Notes under the pieces: generated by a model | What the model was told of the DNA's origin: nothing | What the model saw: only the letters and a program-made list of their open reading frames with translations | Databases searched by the model: none | Translations under genes and position numbers: made by a program | Source: Nocardia puris | Lineage (GTDB): Bacteria; Actinomycetota; Actinomycetes; Mycobacteriales; Mycobacteriaceae | Reading direction: 5' to 3' | Assembly: GCF_003315035.1 (NCBI RefSeq) | Contig: NZ_QNRE01000011.1 | Coordinates: forward strand, 124,001-188,000 | Length of the DNA stretch: 64,000 nt | Shown: positions 8,087 to 16,195 of the stretch, piece by piece | How positions within the stretch are numbered: position 1 is the first letter of the stretch | How the letters are laid out: every line of letters starts with the position of its first letter

Positions 8087-8854
8087 GTGACCACAGTGCG
8101 GCGGTGGCGGTTCACCGCGCTCGAGTTCCGTACCTTGTGGGAGTCCACCGGCCGCGACATCCTGCCGTACCCGCTGCGACATTGGCACACCGTCCGCTAC
8201 GAGTCCGACGCCCTGCGCTTGCGCCGCGCCGCCGCCGAATCCGTGCGCCCGCACGTCGACGACGACTTGGTGCGCGCGCTGCACGTCCTGTTCGCCCCCG
8301 AAGCGCGCATCGAAGTCGCCGGCTTCCTCGGCCGCAACCGCGAGCGCGAACTGCGCGCGCACGCCGGTGTGCACTACCAGCACGGTGCGCTCGCGCGGCA
8401 ACATCACGCCGAGGACGGCTACGGCGACATCTCGCTGGCGTTCCTCCCGGCCGAACAAGTGGCAGGCGCGGTCGCCGACTCCCTGCCGAAATGCGCTGCG
8501 GGACGGGCTGAACCGATGAAGATCGCCGCCGACGAACTCGACCGTCCGCTGCCGCCGATCCGCGACACGTGGCGTACCAGTCCGCGCGAGGAGTTCGAGA
8601 AGTTCTTCAACCGGCCCACTACCGGCTCGATCCACGTCGGTGTCTACCCTTGGGGCAGCGCTGACAATCGTCACACCGTGGGCCGCAAGGACTTCCAACT
8701 CACCGATTTCGAAAATGACGGTCGCTACGTCACTTTCGGCACGCGCACCATCGTCGCCAAGCCCACTACCCGCGACCGGATCGCGGCCACGTTGCAGGAA
8801 ATGATCACCCGCACGGTGGAGGAAGTCCGCGCGGGCGATCACCTGCCCCGCTGA
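8087..8854 (+). CDS. EspG-family ESX secretion chaperone
   Basis: The GTG at 8087 follows an AAAGG site and gives 255 residues. The N-terminus (WRFTALEFRTLWESTGRDIL, then PYPL) and the closing pattern of a short basic segment, a GxxTVGRKDF-like strand and a C-terminal helix fit the EspG family. EspG proteins bind the tip of PE/PPE-type substrates in the cytosol and keep them export-competent for a cognate ESX system. The likely client is the protein encoded just upstream. No EccC, EccB or mycosin gene is in the window, so the secretion machine must be elsewhere. Confidence 0.8.
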   Translation: MTTVRRWRFTALEFRTLWESTGRDILPYPLRHWHTVRYESDALRLRRAAAESVRPHVDDDLVRALHVLFAPEARIEVAGFLGRNRERELRAHAGVHYQHGALARQHHAEDGYGDISLAFLPAEQVAGAVADSLPKCAAGRAEPMKIAADELDRPLPPIRDTWRTSPREEFEKFFNRPTTGSIHVGVYPWGSADNRHTVGRKDFQLTDFENDGRYVTFGTRTIVAKPTTRDRIAATLQEMITRTVEEVRAGDHLPR

Positions 8855-8916
8855 CACTCGAGCGCCCCGGTCGGCGTGTGTAGCTTGGAACCCGCGCCGA
8901 GCCCGAGGAGGACCCG

Positions 8917-9348
8917 ATGACCGACCGCCACCTGGTGGATGTGCAAATCCTGCTCATCCGGAACGGCGAAGTGCTGCTCAGCAAACGGCGCAGCGGCGAC
9001 CGTTTCGACGGCCGCTGGCACCTGCCCGCCGGCAAGCTGGAGGCCGGCGAGAGCGCCACGGCGGGCGCGGCGCGGGAGGCCCGCGAGGAGATCGGCGTCG
9101 AGATCGACCCCGCCGACCTGCGATTCGTGCACGCCGCCCACGTCATCGGCTCCGGCCTCGAATCCCGCCTCGGCCTGTTCTTCGAAACGTCCCGCTGGAC
9201 CGGCGAACCCGTCAACCGCGAACCGGACAAGAGCTACGAACTGCGCTGGTTCGCCCTGAACGCCCTCCCCGACAACCTCATCGAATACCCCGCTTCGGCC
9301 CTCCACGCCCACCCCACCGGCGCCCCCTACTCCGAACTCGGCTGGTAG
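8917..9348 (+). CDS. Nudix hydrolase
   Basis: This protein of 143 residues carries a textbook Nudix box, GKLEAGESATAGAAREAREE followed by IGV, near residues 40-62 (pattern GX5EX7REUXEEXGU). It follows a GAGGAGG ribosome-binding site ten bases before ATG. Nudix enzymes hydrolyse nucleoside diphosphates linked to another group, releasing a nucleotide. The substrate (dNTP, sugar nucleotide or cofactor) cannot be read from the sequence. It converges on the phosphoribosyltransferase/DprA-like pair across a 189-base gap. Confidence 0.92.
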   Translation: MTDRHLVDVQILLIRNGEVLLSKRRSGDRFDGRWHLPAGKLEAGESATAGAAREAREEIGVEIDPADLRFVHAAHVIGSGLESRLGLFFETSRWTGEPVNREPDKSYELRWFALNALPDNLIEYPASALHAHPTGAPYSELGW

Positions 9349-9537
9349 ACCTCGCCCACCCTGTCCGAGCCTCGGATCCAATTCCCGCCGTAGCAGGGCG
9401 GTTGGCGGAACCTCGATCACTCACGCCCGCCGCCCAGCAAACGCACCAATCGCTGCCGCGCCGCCCGTCCGGTTCAGGAACGATCGCGACGACTGACTGT
9501 CATTGCGCCCCGCCCGGAGGTTCTAACAGGCAGATCT

Positions 9538-10458
9538 CTAGTCCATCGAGATGCGGAACCGGGTGGCGGCGTCGCAGGGCCGCCCGTGCACCGGGCAGCG
9601 CAGTACGTCGAATCCGCCGGTGAGGGACTCGATGAGCGACTTGTGTTCGCCCCACTCCCATTTCAACCACCGGGCGACACACGGGATCGTCGCGGACGCC
9701 GCGCCCGCCGTCTTCACAGCGATCGCCGCGCCCTGCGCACTCGCGCCGGTGGTCCACGTGTCGTCGACGATCAGCACATGCTTGCCATGCACCCGTGACC
9801 GCCATCGTTCATCCACGGTGTAGCGGTCGGCCACCAACTCGTGCCTGTCATAGGTGCCATCACCCGGCGTCAGCAGGAACTTCTGCATCGCCGACGCCCG
9901 GGTGAATCTCGGCAGCGCCGCGTTGGCGAGATTCGCGACCGGGTGCGTCGCGTCCGGACGCTCTCTCGACGGGACGAATGTCAGTGAGTCCCACGGTGAA
10001 CCGAGCCAGGATTGCAGGCAACTCCGGTGCATATCCACCACGATGGAGATCATCAGCGCCAGATCCTCGGCGCATTCCACTGCCGGGGGCTGGCCGCGAT
10101 ACCCCTTGTAGGTGAGCATGTGGTGCGCGGATTGGTGGCGGCCGGCCGGGTGGTTTCCGACTGCGTACGTGAGCAGGACGGTCCGATCGGCCAGCTGGTC
10201 CCCGAAGACGTTTCTGGCCGCAGCACACTTCGCGCACAACGCCTCACCCGACGGGCCACGGCAAATGCCACAAACGTCCGGAGTCCCTGGTGTGTACGAG
10301 TTGGAGAAGAATCCACCGATTCGATCGCGTATCAGTCCTCGGCACACCAACGCATCGAGGGTGGCGTCGGCGACCCCCTCCGATGCCGCACGGTGTCTCT
10401 CGTGCACCAGGACGTCGTTCAGTTGTTGTAAGAACAGGTCGCGGGTGGACTCGGTCAC
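9538..10458 (-). CDS. ComF-like phosphoribosyltransferase, partner of DprA-like gene
   Basis: Of the 306 residues, two parts are diagnostic: a Cys cluster CGICRGPSGEALCAKC (about residues 63-78) that could bind zinc, and the PRPP-binding loop VLIVDDTWTTGAS (about residues 227-239) typical of type I phosphoribosyltransferases and of ComF. ComF proteins accompany DNA uptake machinery, but this copy is larger and has an extra N-terminal helical region. Its ATG overlaps the end of the DprA-like gene by four bases (ATGA), so the two are translationally coupled and probably act together. The reaction and base substrate are unknown. Confidence 0.82.
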   Translation of the reverse strand: MTESTRDLFLQQLNDVLVHERHRAASEGVADATLDALVCRGLIRDRIGGFFSNSYTPGTPDVCGICRGPSGEALCAKCAAARNVFGDQLADRTVLLTYAVGNHPAGRHQSAHHMLTYKGYRGQPPAVECAEDLALMISIVVDMHRSCLQSWLGSPWDSLTFVPSRERPDATHPVANLANAALPRFTRASAMQKFLLTPGDGTYDRHELVADRYTVDERWRSRVHGKHVLIVDDTWTTGASAQGAAIAVKTAGAASATIPCVARWLKWEWGEHKSLIESLTGGFDVLRCPVHGRPCDAATRFRISMD

Positions 10459-11411
10459 CTGGTTCCCAGGATTCTGGTCAACGCTTCCCGCTGGACAAGG
10501 ATTCGGTCAACGTGCTCGATCGCGTCCGCGGGTGCTTCCGCGATGTGCACGCCGGGTTCGCTCGACATAGCTCGACCCCATGATGTCGATTGCGCGACCG
10601 AGGAATTCAGGATGACCGGCCGACCGTGGGCGACCGCCTCGCGCGCTTGAATGCGCGTTCCGCTCTTCTCGCCCGCTTCGACGATCACCGTCGCCGAGCC
10701 GTAGGCGCTCATCGTCACGTTGCGGGCGGGGAACGACCATCGCGACGGACCGTACTCCGGAAGAAAGTGGGTGAGTAGCATTCCGCACTCGGCGATTCGC
10801 TCCTGCAGTTCGCGATTCTCGCGTGGGTACGCATGGTCGAGTCCGTTGCCGAGGACAGCCACTGTCCGGCCGCCTGCCTCCAACGCGGCCCGATGCGCCG
10901 TGGTATCGATACCCCTGGCAAGCCCGGAGATCACCGTCACCCCGTGCGTCACCAACTCGCGGGAGACATCGTCCGCGAACTTCAACGCGTAGTCCGAGGC
11001 GTTCCGTGACCCGACGACGCAGACTCCGACCTCACGTGGCACCAGCACGCCTCGGGTGAATACCACGGGTGGCATCTGCCGGACCGAACGCAACCGTTCG
11101 GGGTAGCTGCGATCCATGAACGTGTGCATCTGAAACGGTGCCTGTTTCCAGGACTCGACATCGCGCAGCGCCTGTTCGAAGACTCTCGCTGCTTCGCTGT
11201 CACCGAAGAGATCTCCGGGATGCTCGTCCTGCCATAAACGCCAGGCGCTGCCGCGGTCGCTCACGCGTTCGGCCAGCCTGGACCAGTCGGTGTTCTTCGA
11301 CGTCGAGCGCATCATCGCGATCAACGCGGCGCGGTCTCGGTCGCCCCAGTCCGTCGGCTGATCGTCTGTGGTGGAGTCGTCCCATCCCGGGGAGGCGTGT
11401 GCGGGTGCCAC
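10455..11411 (-). CDS. DprA/Smf-like Rossmann (SLOG) protein, accessory paralogue
   Basis: The GTG at 11411 has a strong GAGGAGG site seven bases upstream; the product has 318 residues. The DprA core is complete: VGSRNAS (about residues 131-137), SGLARGIDTTAHRAAL (about 160-175), FPARN, and the SGTRIQAREA helix. DprA binds single-stranded DNA and loads RecA during transformation. Here the C-terminal winged helix of housekeeping DprA is absent. The gene is paired with a ComF-like enzyme instead of sitting in the usual rnhB/comM neighbourhood. The upstream LexA box predicts DNA-damage induction. A DNA-repair or defence role is inferred, not shown. Confidence 0.85.
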   Translation of the reverse strand: MAPAHASPGWDDSTTDDQPTDWGDRDRAALIAMMRSTSKNTDWSRLAERVSDRGSAWRLWQDEHPGDLFGDSEAARVFEQALRDVESWKQAPFQMHTFMDRSYPERLRSVRQMPPVVFTRGVLVPREVGVCVVGSRNASDYALKFADDVSRELVTHGVTVISGLARGIDTTAHRAALEAGGRTVAVLGNGLDHAYPRENRELQERIAECGMLLTHFLPEYGPSRWSFPARNVTMSAYGSATVIVEAGEKSGTRIQAREAVAHGRPVILNSSVAQSTSWGRAMSSEPGVHIAEAPADAIEHVDRILVQREALTRILGTR

Positions 11412-11433
11412 TCCAACCTCCTCGGATCGTGAT

Positions 11434-11449
11434 TCGAACTTACATTCGA
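11434..11449 (-). promoter_or_regulatory. SOS (LexA) box upstream of DprA-like gene
   Basis: Read on the minus strand, the 16-mer TCGAATGTAAGTTCGA matches the mycobacterial/actinobacterial LexA consensus TCGAAC-N4-GTTCGA with one mismatch. Its near edge is 22 bases upstream of the DprA-like GTG, in promoter position. The other strand faces only a gene end, so the target must be the DprA-like/ComF-like operon. Confidence 0.78.
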
Positions 11450-11583
11450 ACCATGCCGTGGAGTGCTGACGTGGTCACAGAATTCCTGTGAGCCCGGTGG
11501 CCAGGTTCTCCAGTAGTTCGCTGATGGGTCAGCGTAGTCGTAGGGGCTGAGTTCTGGCACCGGGGCGCGCGGTGCTCGGCGGG

Positions 11584-12159
11584 TCAGTGGCCCCTCAGAT
11601 ACACGACCACCAGGCGGGTGAGTTGATCGATGCTCTCCGGGGTGCCCGGCTTCAGGTCCGCGCGGTTGCCGGTGGTGCGGTCGAAGACGGCGCCTTCGAG
11701 GACGGCGATGAAGTCGACGGCGGCGTCGGTGGGGGAGTCGTTGTCGCGGAACAGTTCTCGGGCGCGGTCGGGGGAGAAGAGGCTGCGGGACAGTTTGGTG
11801 CGGAGTTCGGGGTCGGTGCGGAGTTCGGTGAGCAGGGCGTGGCGGGTGCGGAGGTCGTCGGAGCGGTCGGCGAGGAGGCGGTCGACCCAGGTGGCGATGT
11901 CGCGGGCGATGAGGTCCGGCGATGCGGCCGCGGGTGCGGCGAATCGGGCCCGCTGGAAGTCCTCCCGGGAGCGCTCCGTGATGCGGTCCACGACGGCCGT
12001 GAGCAGTGCGCGGCGGGTGCGGAAGTAGTACGACGACGAGCCCGCGGGCAGGTCGAGGGCGGTGTCGAGGGCGCGGTGGGTGAGGGCGCGGACGCCGTCG
12101 GACGCGATGAGGCGGATGGCGGTGTCGGCGATCAGAGTGCGCCGGTCGGCTGTGGACAT
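11584..12159 (-). CDS. TetR-family transcriptional regulator
   Basis: The ATG at 12159 (MSTADRRTL) follows a GGAAGG site and gives 191 residues, normal for TetR. The N-terminal helix-turn-helix includes RALTHRALDTALDLPAGSSS and YYFRTRRALL (about residues 26-55); the rest is the ligand/dimer domain. A longer frame to 12345 would overlap the divergent gene and its operators, so I reject it. Tandem inverted repeats lie directly upstream, suggesting autoregulation and control of the ZapE-like gene. The inducer is unknown. Confidence 0.88.
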   Translation of the reverse strand: MSTADRRTLIADTAIRLIASDGVRALTHRALDTALDLPAGSSSYYFRTRRALLTAVVDRITERSREDFQRARFAAPAAASPDLIARDIATWVDRLLADRSDDLRTRHALLTELRTDPELRTKLSRSLFSPDRARELFRDNDSPTDAAVDFIAVLEGAVFDRTTGNRADLKPGTPESIDQLTRLVVVYLRGH

Positions 12160-12192
12160 CGTCACCTTCCCTGGCGCGACTCCCGCGCCTCG

Positions 12193-12225
12193 CTCTACAA
12201 CTGCAGGGACTCTACATCTGTAGAG
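12193..12225. promoter_or_regulatory. Tandem TetR operators in divergent promoter
   Basis: CTCTACATCTGTAGAG at 12210-12225 is a perfect 7-bp-arm inverted repeat. CTCTACAACTGCAGGG at 12193-12208 is a degenerate copy 17 bases away on the same face. The perfect copy ends next to the GGAGGAGG ribosome-binding site of the downstream gene, so binding should block its expression and that of the divergent TetR gene. Confidence 0.7.
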
Positions 12226-12238
12226 GGAGGAGGATGCG

Positions 12239-13621
12239 ATGTCGACAGGTCGCTCGCGGCGGGAGCCTTCGGGGCGGTTCCGGCGGCTACTCCGCGCCCG
12301 GTGGTTCGACGCCTCCGCGGCACGCAACGAATGTCCGGCCGACACGAGCGCGCCCTCGGGGGCGAATGCATCGGCGCGCGGCGGGACACGTCAGGCCGGT
12401 CCGGTGCGCCCGGATAACCTCCCCGACCTGGACCTCGACCCCCACCAGCGCGCCGCCGCCGACCGCTTGGCGAAACTCCTGGACCACCAAGGCAACCCGA
12501 TCCCGCGCGCCCGCGGCGTCTACCTCCACGGCAGACCCGGCCGCGGCAAAACCATGCTCATGGACCGCCTCCCGTCCACCGCGCACCCGGACCGCGTGCG
12601 CCGCTTCCATTTCCACACCTTCTTCGCCGAACTGCACCGCGCCCACCGCGAACACGGCTCCATCGACAAGGCGATCACCCACCTGATCGGCCGCACGAAC
12701 CTGCTCTGTTTCGACGAGTTCCACGTCCACGACGTCGGCGACGCCATGCTCCTCGCCCGACTGCTGGACGCGCTCTTCGCCCGTCACGTGACCCTCGTCC
12801 TCACCTCCAACTACCCGCCCCCGGACCTGCTCCCCAACCCCCTGTTCCACGAGAAGTTCCTCCCCGCCATCGACCGCATCCTCGACAACCTCGACGTCCT
12901 ATCGGTCGACGGACCGATCGACTACCGCACCCGAAAAGCACACACCACAACGGGATTCGCGTCGGGCCGCTACATCGTCGACAGGCGTGAACCCGCGGAC
13001 CCACCGGACACTCGCATCACCCCCACCCGGCACGCCGGCATCCCGTCGAGCCGAATGCCCGACGCCACCGCCACGCCCTCGTCGCGGGCCGAGAATCTCC
13101 GCCTCGCCTCGAGTCGAGTTACCCACACAATCCAGGACCAGTCACCCCCGCCGATGCCGCCACCTCCCTCGGACAGCATCCGCACGCTCTCGACCCATAA
13201 CGAGGCCGATCACGGCACGACCCCCGATCCAACCCCAACGCACACCCATCCATCCGTAAATATCCCCCTCGGCCCCCGAACTCTGACAGCCCGCTCCACC
13301 ACCGAAACCTCCATAGATTTCGACTTCACCCAACTCTGCGCCCAACCCACCTCCGCCGCCGACTACGTAACCCTCACCCACCGCTACCACCGCTGGACCC
13401 TGCGCGACGTCCCACTCCTGCGGGATGTCCCACCCGACCACGCCATGCGCCTGGTGAACCTCATCGACGTCCTCTACGACGCCGATATCCCCCTTACGAT
13501 TCACACCGCCGCCCCGCCCGCCGAACTGGTCGCCGGGGTGCGCGGCGTACCCGATCTGGCACGCACCGCGAGCCGCCTCTGTGAGATCTCACAAGATCAC
13601 GCCGCAGGGGTTTGTTCGTGA
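12239..13621 (+). CDS. zapE: ZapE/AFG1-like ATPase with a long disordered insertion
   Basis: ATG at 12239 lies five bases after GGAGGAGG. The 460 residues contain Walker A GRPGRGKTML (about 98-107), Walker B LLCFDEFHV (about 155-163) and an arginine-finger-type LVLTSNYPP. ZapE-type P-loop ATPases act at the division septum or in membrane-associated proteolysis. Family members are usually about 340-370 residues. Here a Pro/Thr/Ser/Arg-rich stretch of about 100 residues (roughly 245-355) separates the ATPase core from the conserved C-terminus containing RLVNLIDVLYD. It is the only gene on its side of the TetR operators, so it is probably TetR-controlled. Confidence 0.82.
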   Translation: MSTGRSRREPSGRFRRLLRARWFDASAARNECPADTSAPSGANASARGGTRQAGPVRPDNLPDLDLDPHQRAAADRLAKLLDHQGNPIPRARGVYLHGRPGRGKTMLMDRLPSTAHPDRVRRFHFHTFFAELHRAHREHGSIDKAITHLIGRTNLLCFDEFHVHDVGDAMLLARLLDALFARHVTLVLTSNYPPPDLLPNPLFHEKFLPAIDRILDNLDVLSVDGPIDYRTRKAHTTTGFASGRYIVDRREPADPPDTRITPTRHAGIPSSRMPDATATPSSRAENLRLASSRVTHTIQDQSPPPMPPPPSDSIRTLSTHNEADHGTTPDPTPTHTHPSVNIPLGPRTLTARSTTETSIDFDFTQLCAQPTSAADYVTLTHRYHRWTLRDVPLLRDVPPDHAMRLVNLIDVLYDADIPLTIHTAAPPAELVAGVRGVPDLARTASRLCEISQDHAAGVCS

Positions 13622-13740
13622 TCCTTCAGCGCGCGGACCTGCTAGGACGCGGCGCGTAACGTGGACTTACCGGAGGGTAATGCGAAGTATTCGATTCCCT
13701 CCCGAGCGGACCGTGCGGCATGTAACTATGTGGCTGTTTT

Positions 13741-14709
13741 GTGCAGTACTCAGGTTTGGTGGTAACACGGGTGGTCCGAGCGCGAGCGCCGATGGTACGC
13801 GTGATCGTGCTGGTCACGCTGCTGGCGTGTGCCTCCCTCGCGCTGCGCGGGCACATCCCGGGCGCGCCGCCGCCCGCCGAACCGAACGGTGCTCCGTCGG
13901 TGCTCGCTTTGGCGCTCATGCCGGTGTTGCTCACGGTCTCGGTGGTCATCCTGATCGCGGGTGTGATAGCCAGCCAGCATCGGCTGCCGCTGTCCATGCC
14001 GGAGGTCGATCACGAATCCGACGACCGGCAGTGGCGCCTGGGACGCTTCGGTCTCATCGTGCTGGGCGCGCTGGCCGTGCTCGCGGTGCTGCTGGCGATC
14101 GTGTCGGCGGTCTTCGTGCTCGGCGGGCGCACCGCCGAACCCGCGGCGCCCGCCCCGGCGACGTCGGAAGGCGCACCGCCGGAACAACTGCCCACCGCGC
14201 CGCCTCCCGCCGACACCTCCACCGAAACCCTCACCGGCACCACGCTGCTGCTCACCATCTTCGGTGCCGGCGTGCTCATCGCCGTCGCGCTGACCGGGCT
14301 GATCGTCGTGGGTGTCACGGCTCGCCGCCGCCCGGTCCCGGTGCCGCCGCCGGACCCGCCCGCCCCCGAGACCGTCGCCGACTCGCTCGCCAGGGCCGCC
14401 GAAATGGGTCTGGCGGCGATGAACGCGCCCGGCCAGGACCCGCGCGGCGCGATCATCGCCTGCTACGCCGCGATGGAGAACGGCTTGGCCGCCGACCGCG
14501 CCGCCGCGCCGCTGGTCTCGGACACGCCGATGGAGGTGCTGGCCCGCGCGTTCGAGCACGGCCGCCTGCACGACGCGTCGGCGCGAGAACTGGTGGCGCT
14601 GTTCGAAGAAGCCAGGTTCAGCCCGCATTCGATGCTCGAATGGCAGCGCATGCGCGCCGAACAACTGCTGCGCATCGTCCTCGCCGATCTCCAGGGGGAA
14701 CGGGTATGA
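13741..14709 (+). CDS. DUF4129-domain membrane protein of MoxR operon
   Basis: From GTG at 13741 this gives 322 residues with hydrophobic segments near residues 18-36, 54-77, 102-126 and 165-187, and a Pro/Ala/Glu linker around residue 140. The C-terminal cytosolic part (about 210-320), with ACYAAMENGLA, DTPMEVLARAF and the ending FSPHSMLEWQRMRAEQLL, fits DUF4129. Such proteins sit with MoxR and DUF58 genes in actinobacterial operons. It overlaps the next gene by ATGA. The start is uncertain (ATG at 13795 is possible). Function is unknown; a membrane-complex or envelope role is inferred. Confidence 0.78.
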   Translation: MQYSGLVVTRVVRARAPMVRVIVLVTLLACASLALRGHIPGAPPPAEPNGAPSVLALALMPVLLTVSVVILIAGVIASQHRLPLSMPEVDHESDDRQWRLGRFGLIVLGALAVLAVLLAIVSAVFVLGGRTAEPAAPAPATSEGAPPEQLPTAPPPADTSTETLTGTTLLLTIFGAGVLIAVALTGLIVVGVTARRRPVPVPPPDPPAPETVADSLARAAEMGLAAMNAPGQDPRGAIIACYAAMENGLAADRAAAPLVSDTPMEVLARAFEHGRLHDASARELVALFEEARFSPHSMLEWQRMRAEQLLRIVLADLQGERV

Positions 14710-15203
14710 ATCGCACGGCGATCGTAGTGACCGCGCTGCTCGCGGTGGGTGTGCTGGAGCTGGCCGCGTTCGGCCGCGCCCGCGAGGCGATGCTCGTGCT
14801 GGCCGCCATTCCGGTCGCGGTGGCGCTCACCGCGCTGATTCTCTCGCTGCGCGAGCGCGCGAAGGCCGACACCGACCACTTCCCCGACGAGATGGAAAAC
14901 GGCCCGCTGGAGATGTTGCGCCGTTGGGAAGCGCGCGCGAACATGCTGGCCACCCGCGCCGACGGCACCCGCGCCGACTGGGACCGCTACTTGCGTCCCT
15001 TGCTCGCGAAGGAGTTCGAACTGTCCACCGGCCTGCGGGTCGCGAAGAACCGCAAGGCCACCGAGGCCGCCGGGTTGCTGCAATTCGGCCCCGAACTGTG
15101 GCGCTGGGTCGATCCGGCCAATGTGGCGCTGCGCGATCAGACCACGCGCGCGCCGGGGCGCGCGGCGCTGGACGAAATCCTGCGCCGTTTGCAGAGAATG
15201 TGA
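14706..15203 (+). CDS. Small membrane protein of MoxR operon
   Basis: The product has 165 residues, with two N-terminal hydrophobic segments (about 4-20 and 27-46), then a charged cytosolic domain with repeated helices and a terminal IRRLQ-like Arg-rich end. It begins inside the stop of the DUF4129 gene (ATGA) and ends 30 bases before the MoxR gene, so it belongs to the same operon. I recognise no named domain. A similarly sized protein is commonly found at this position in actinobacterial MoxR clusters. Confidence 0.75.
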   Translation: MNRTAIVVTALLAVGVLELAAFGRAREAMLVLAAIPVAVALTALILSLRERAKADTDHFPDEMENGPLEMLRRWEARANMLATRADGTRADWDRYLRPLLAKEFELSTGLRVAKNRKATEAAGLLQFGPELWRWVDPANVALRDQTTRAPGRAALDEILRRLQRM

Positions 15204-15232
15204 AATGGGTTGAGACAAGTGCGAGTTGACTT

Positions 15233-16195
15233 ATGACCATGCCATTGGATGCGACCGTCCAGCGAACCGAAGCGGTGCTGCGGGAACTGGCCCGGGTGAT
15301 CGTCGGGAAGCACGACGAGTTGCAGCTGATCATGATCGCCGTGCTGTCCGGCGGACATATCCTCATCGAGGACCTGCCCGGCTTGGGCAAGACGCTGATC
15401 GCGAGATCCTTCGCCGCCGCGCTCGGGCTCGACTTCAAGCGTGTGCAATTCACGCCGGACCTGCTGCCCGCCGACCTGCTCGGTTCCACCATCTACGACA
15501 TGAACAGCGGCCGCTTCAACTTTCGGCGCGGCCCGGTCTTCACCAACATGCTGTTGGCCGACGAGATCAACCGCACCCCTCCCAAGACGCAGGCCGCGCT
15601 GCTGGAAGCGATGGCGGAAGGACAGGTCAGCGTCGACGGAGACACCTTCCCGCTGCCACAGCCGTTTGTCGTGCTGGCCACCGACAACCCGATCGAGTAC
15701 GAGGGCACCTACCCGCTGCCGGAGGCGCAGCTGGACCGGTTCGCCATCCAGCTGCGACTGGGTTACCTCTCCGAGCGCGACGAGACCCAGATGATCCGCC
15801 GCAGGCTGGAGCGCGGCTCGACGCCGCCGACGGTCGGGCAGGTGGTGGACACCAACGGCCTGCTGGAGATGCGGCAGTCGGTCGAGTACGTCACCGTGCA
15901 TCCCGACGTGGTGAGTTACGTGGTGGCGCTGGCCGCCGCGACGCGCGGGCACCCGCAGGTCGAAGTGGGCGCGAGCCCGCGCGCCGAACTGGACCTGGTG
16001 CAGATGGCGCGGGCCCGCGCGCTGCTGCTGGGCCGCGACTACGTGGTGCCCGAAGACGTGAAGGCGCTGGCGATTCCGGCGATGGCGCACCGGATCACGC
16101 TGCGCCCCGAGATGTGGGTGCGGCGCATCCGCGGTGAGGACGTGATCGCCGAACTGCTGCGGCGCCTCCCGGTGCCGCGCGCCACCGGCACATGA
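15233..16195 (+). CDS. moxR: MoxR-family AAA+ ATPase
   Basis: This 320-residue protein has Walker A GLGKTLIARSF (about residues 50-60), Walker B LLADEINRTPPKTQAALLEA and sensor-1 ATDNPIEYEGTYPLPEAQLD, a run diagnostic of the MoxR AAA+ class. MoxR ATPases act as chaperones that mature or insert partner complexes, normally together with a von Willebrand-type DUF58 protein. The DUF58 gene follows with a four-base overlap. The longer reading from 15226 is an out-of-frame shadow. Confidence 0.93.
   Translation: MTMPLDATVQRTEAVLRELARVIVGKHDELQLIMIAVLSGGHILIEDLPGLGKTLIARSFAAALGLDFKRVQFTPDLLPADLLGSTIYDMNSGRFNFRRGPVFTNMLLADEINRTPPKTQAALLEAMAEGQVSVDGDTFPLPQPFVVLATDNPIEYEGTYPLPEAQLDRFAIQLRLGYLSERDETQMIRRRLERGSTPPTVGQVVDTNGLLEMRQSVEYVTVHPDVVSYVVALAAATRGHPQVEVGASPRAELDLVQMARARALLLGRDYVVPEDVKALAIPAMAHRITLRPEMWVRRIRGEDVIAELLRRLPVPRATGT

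Noticed and set aside
11321..11560. Small minus-strand ORF overlapping the start of the DprA-like gene
   Set aside because: It overlaps the LexA box and the DprA-like coding region in another frame and has no family features.
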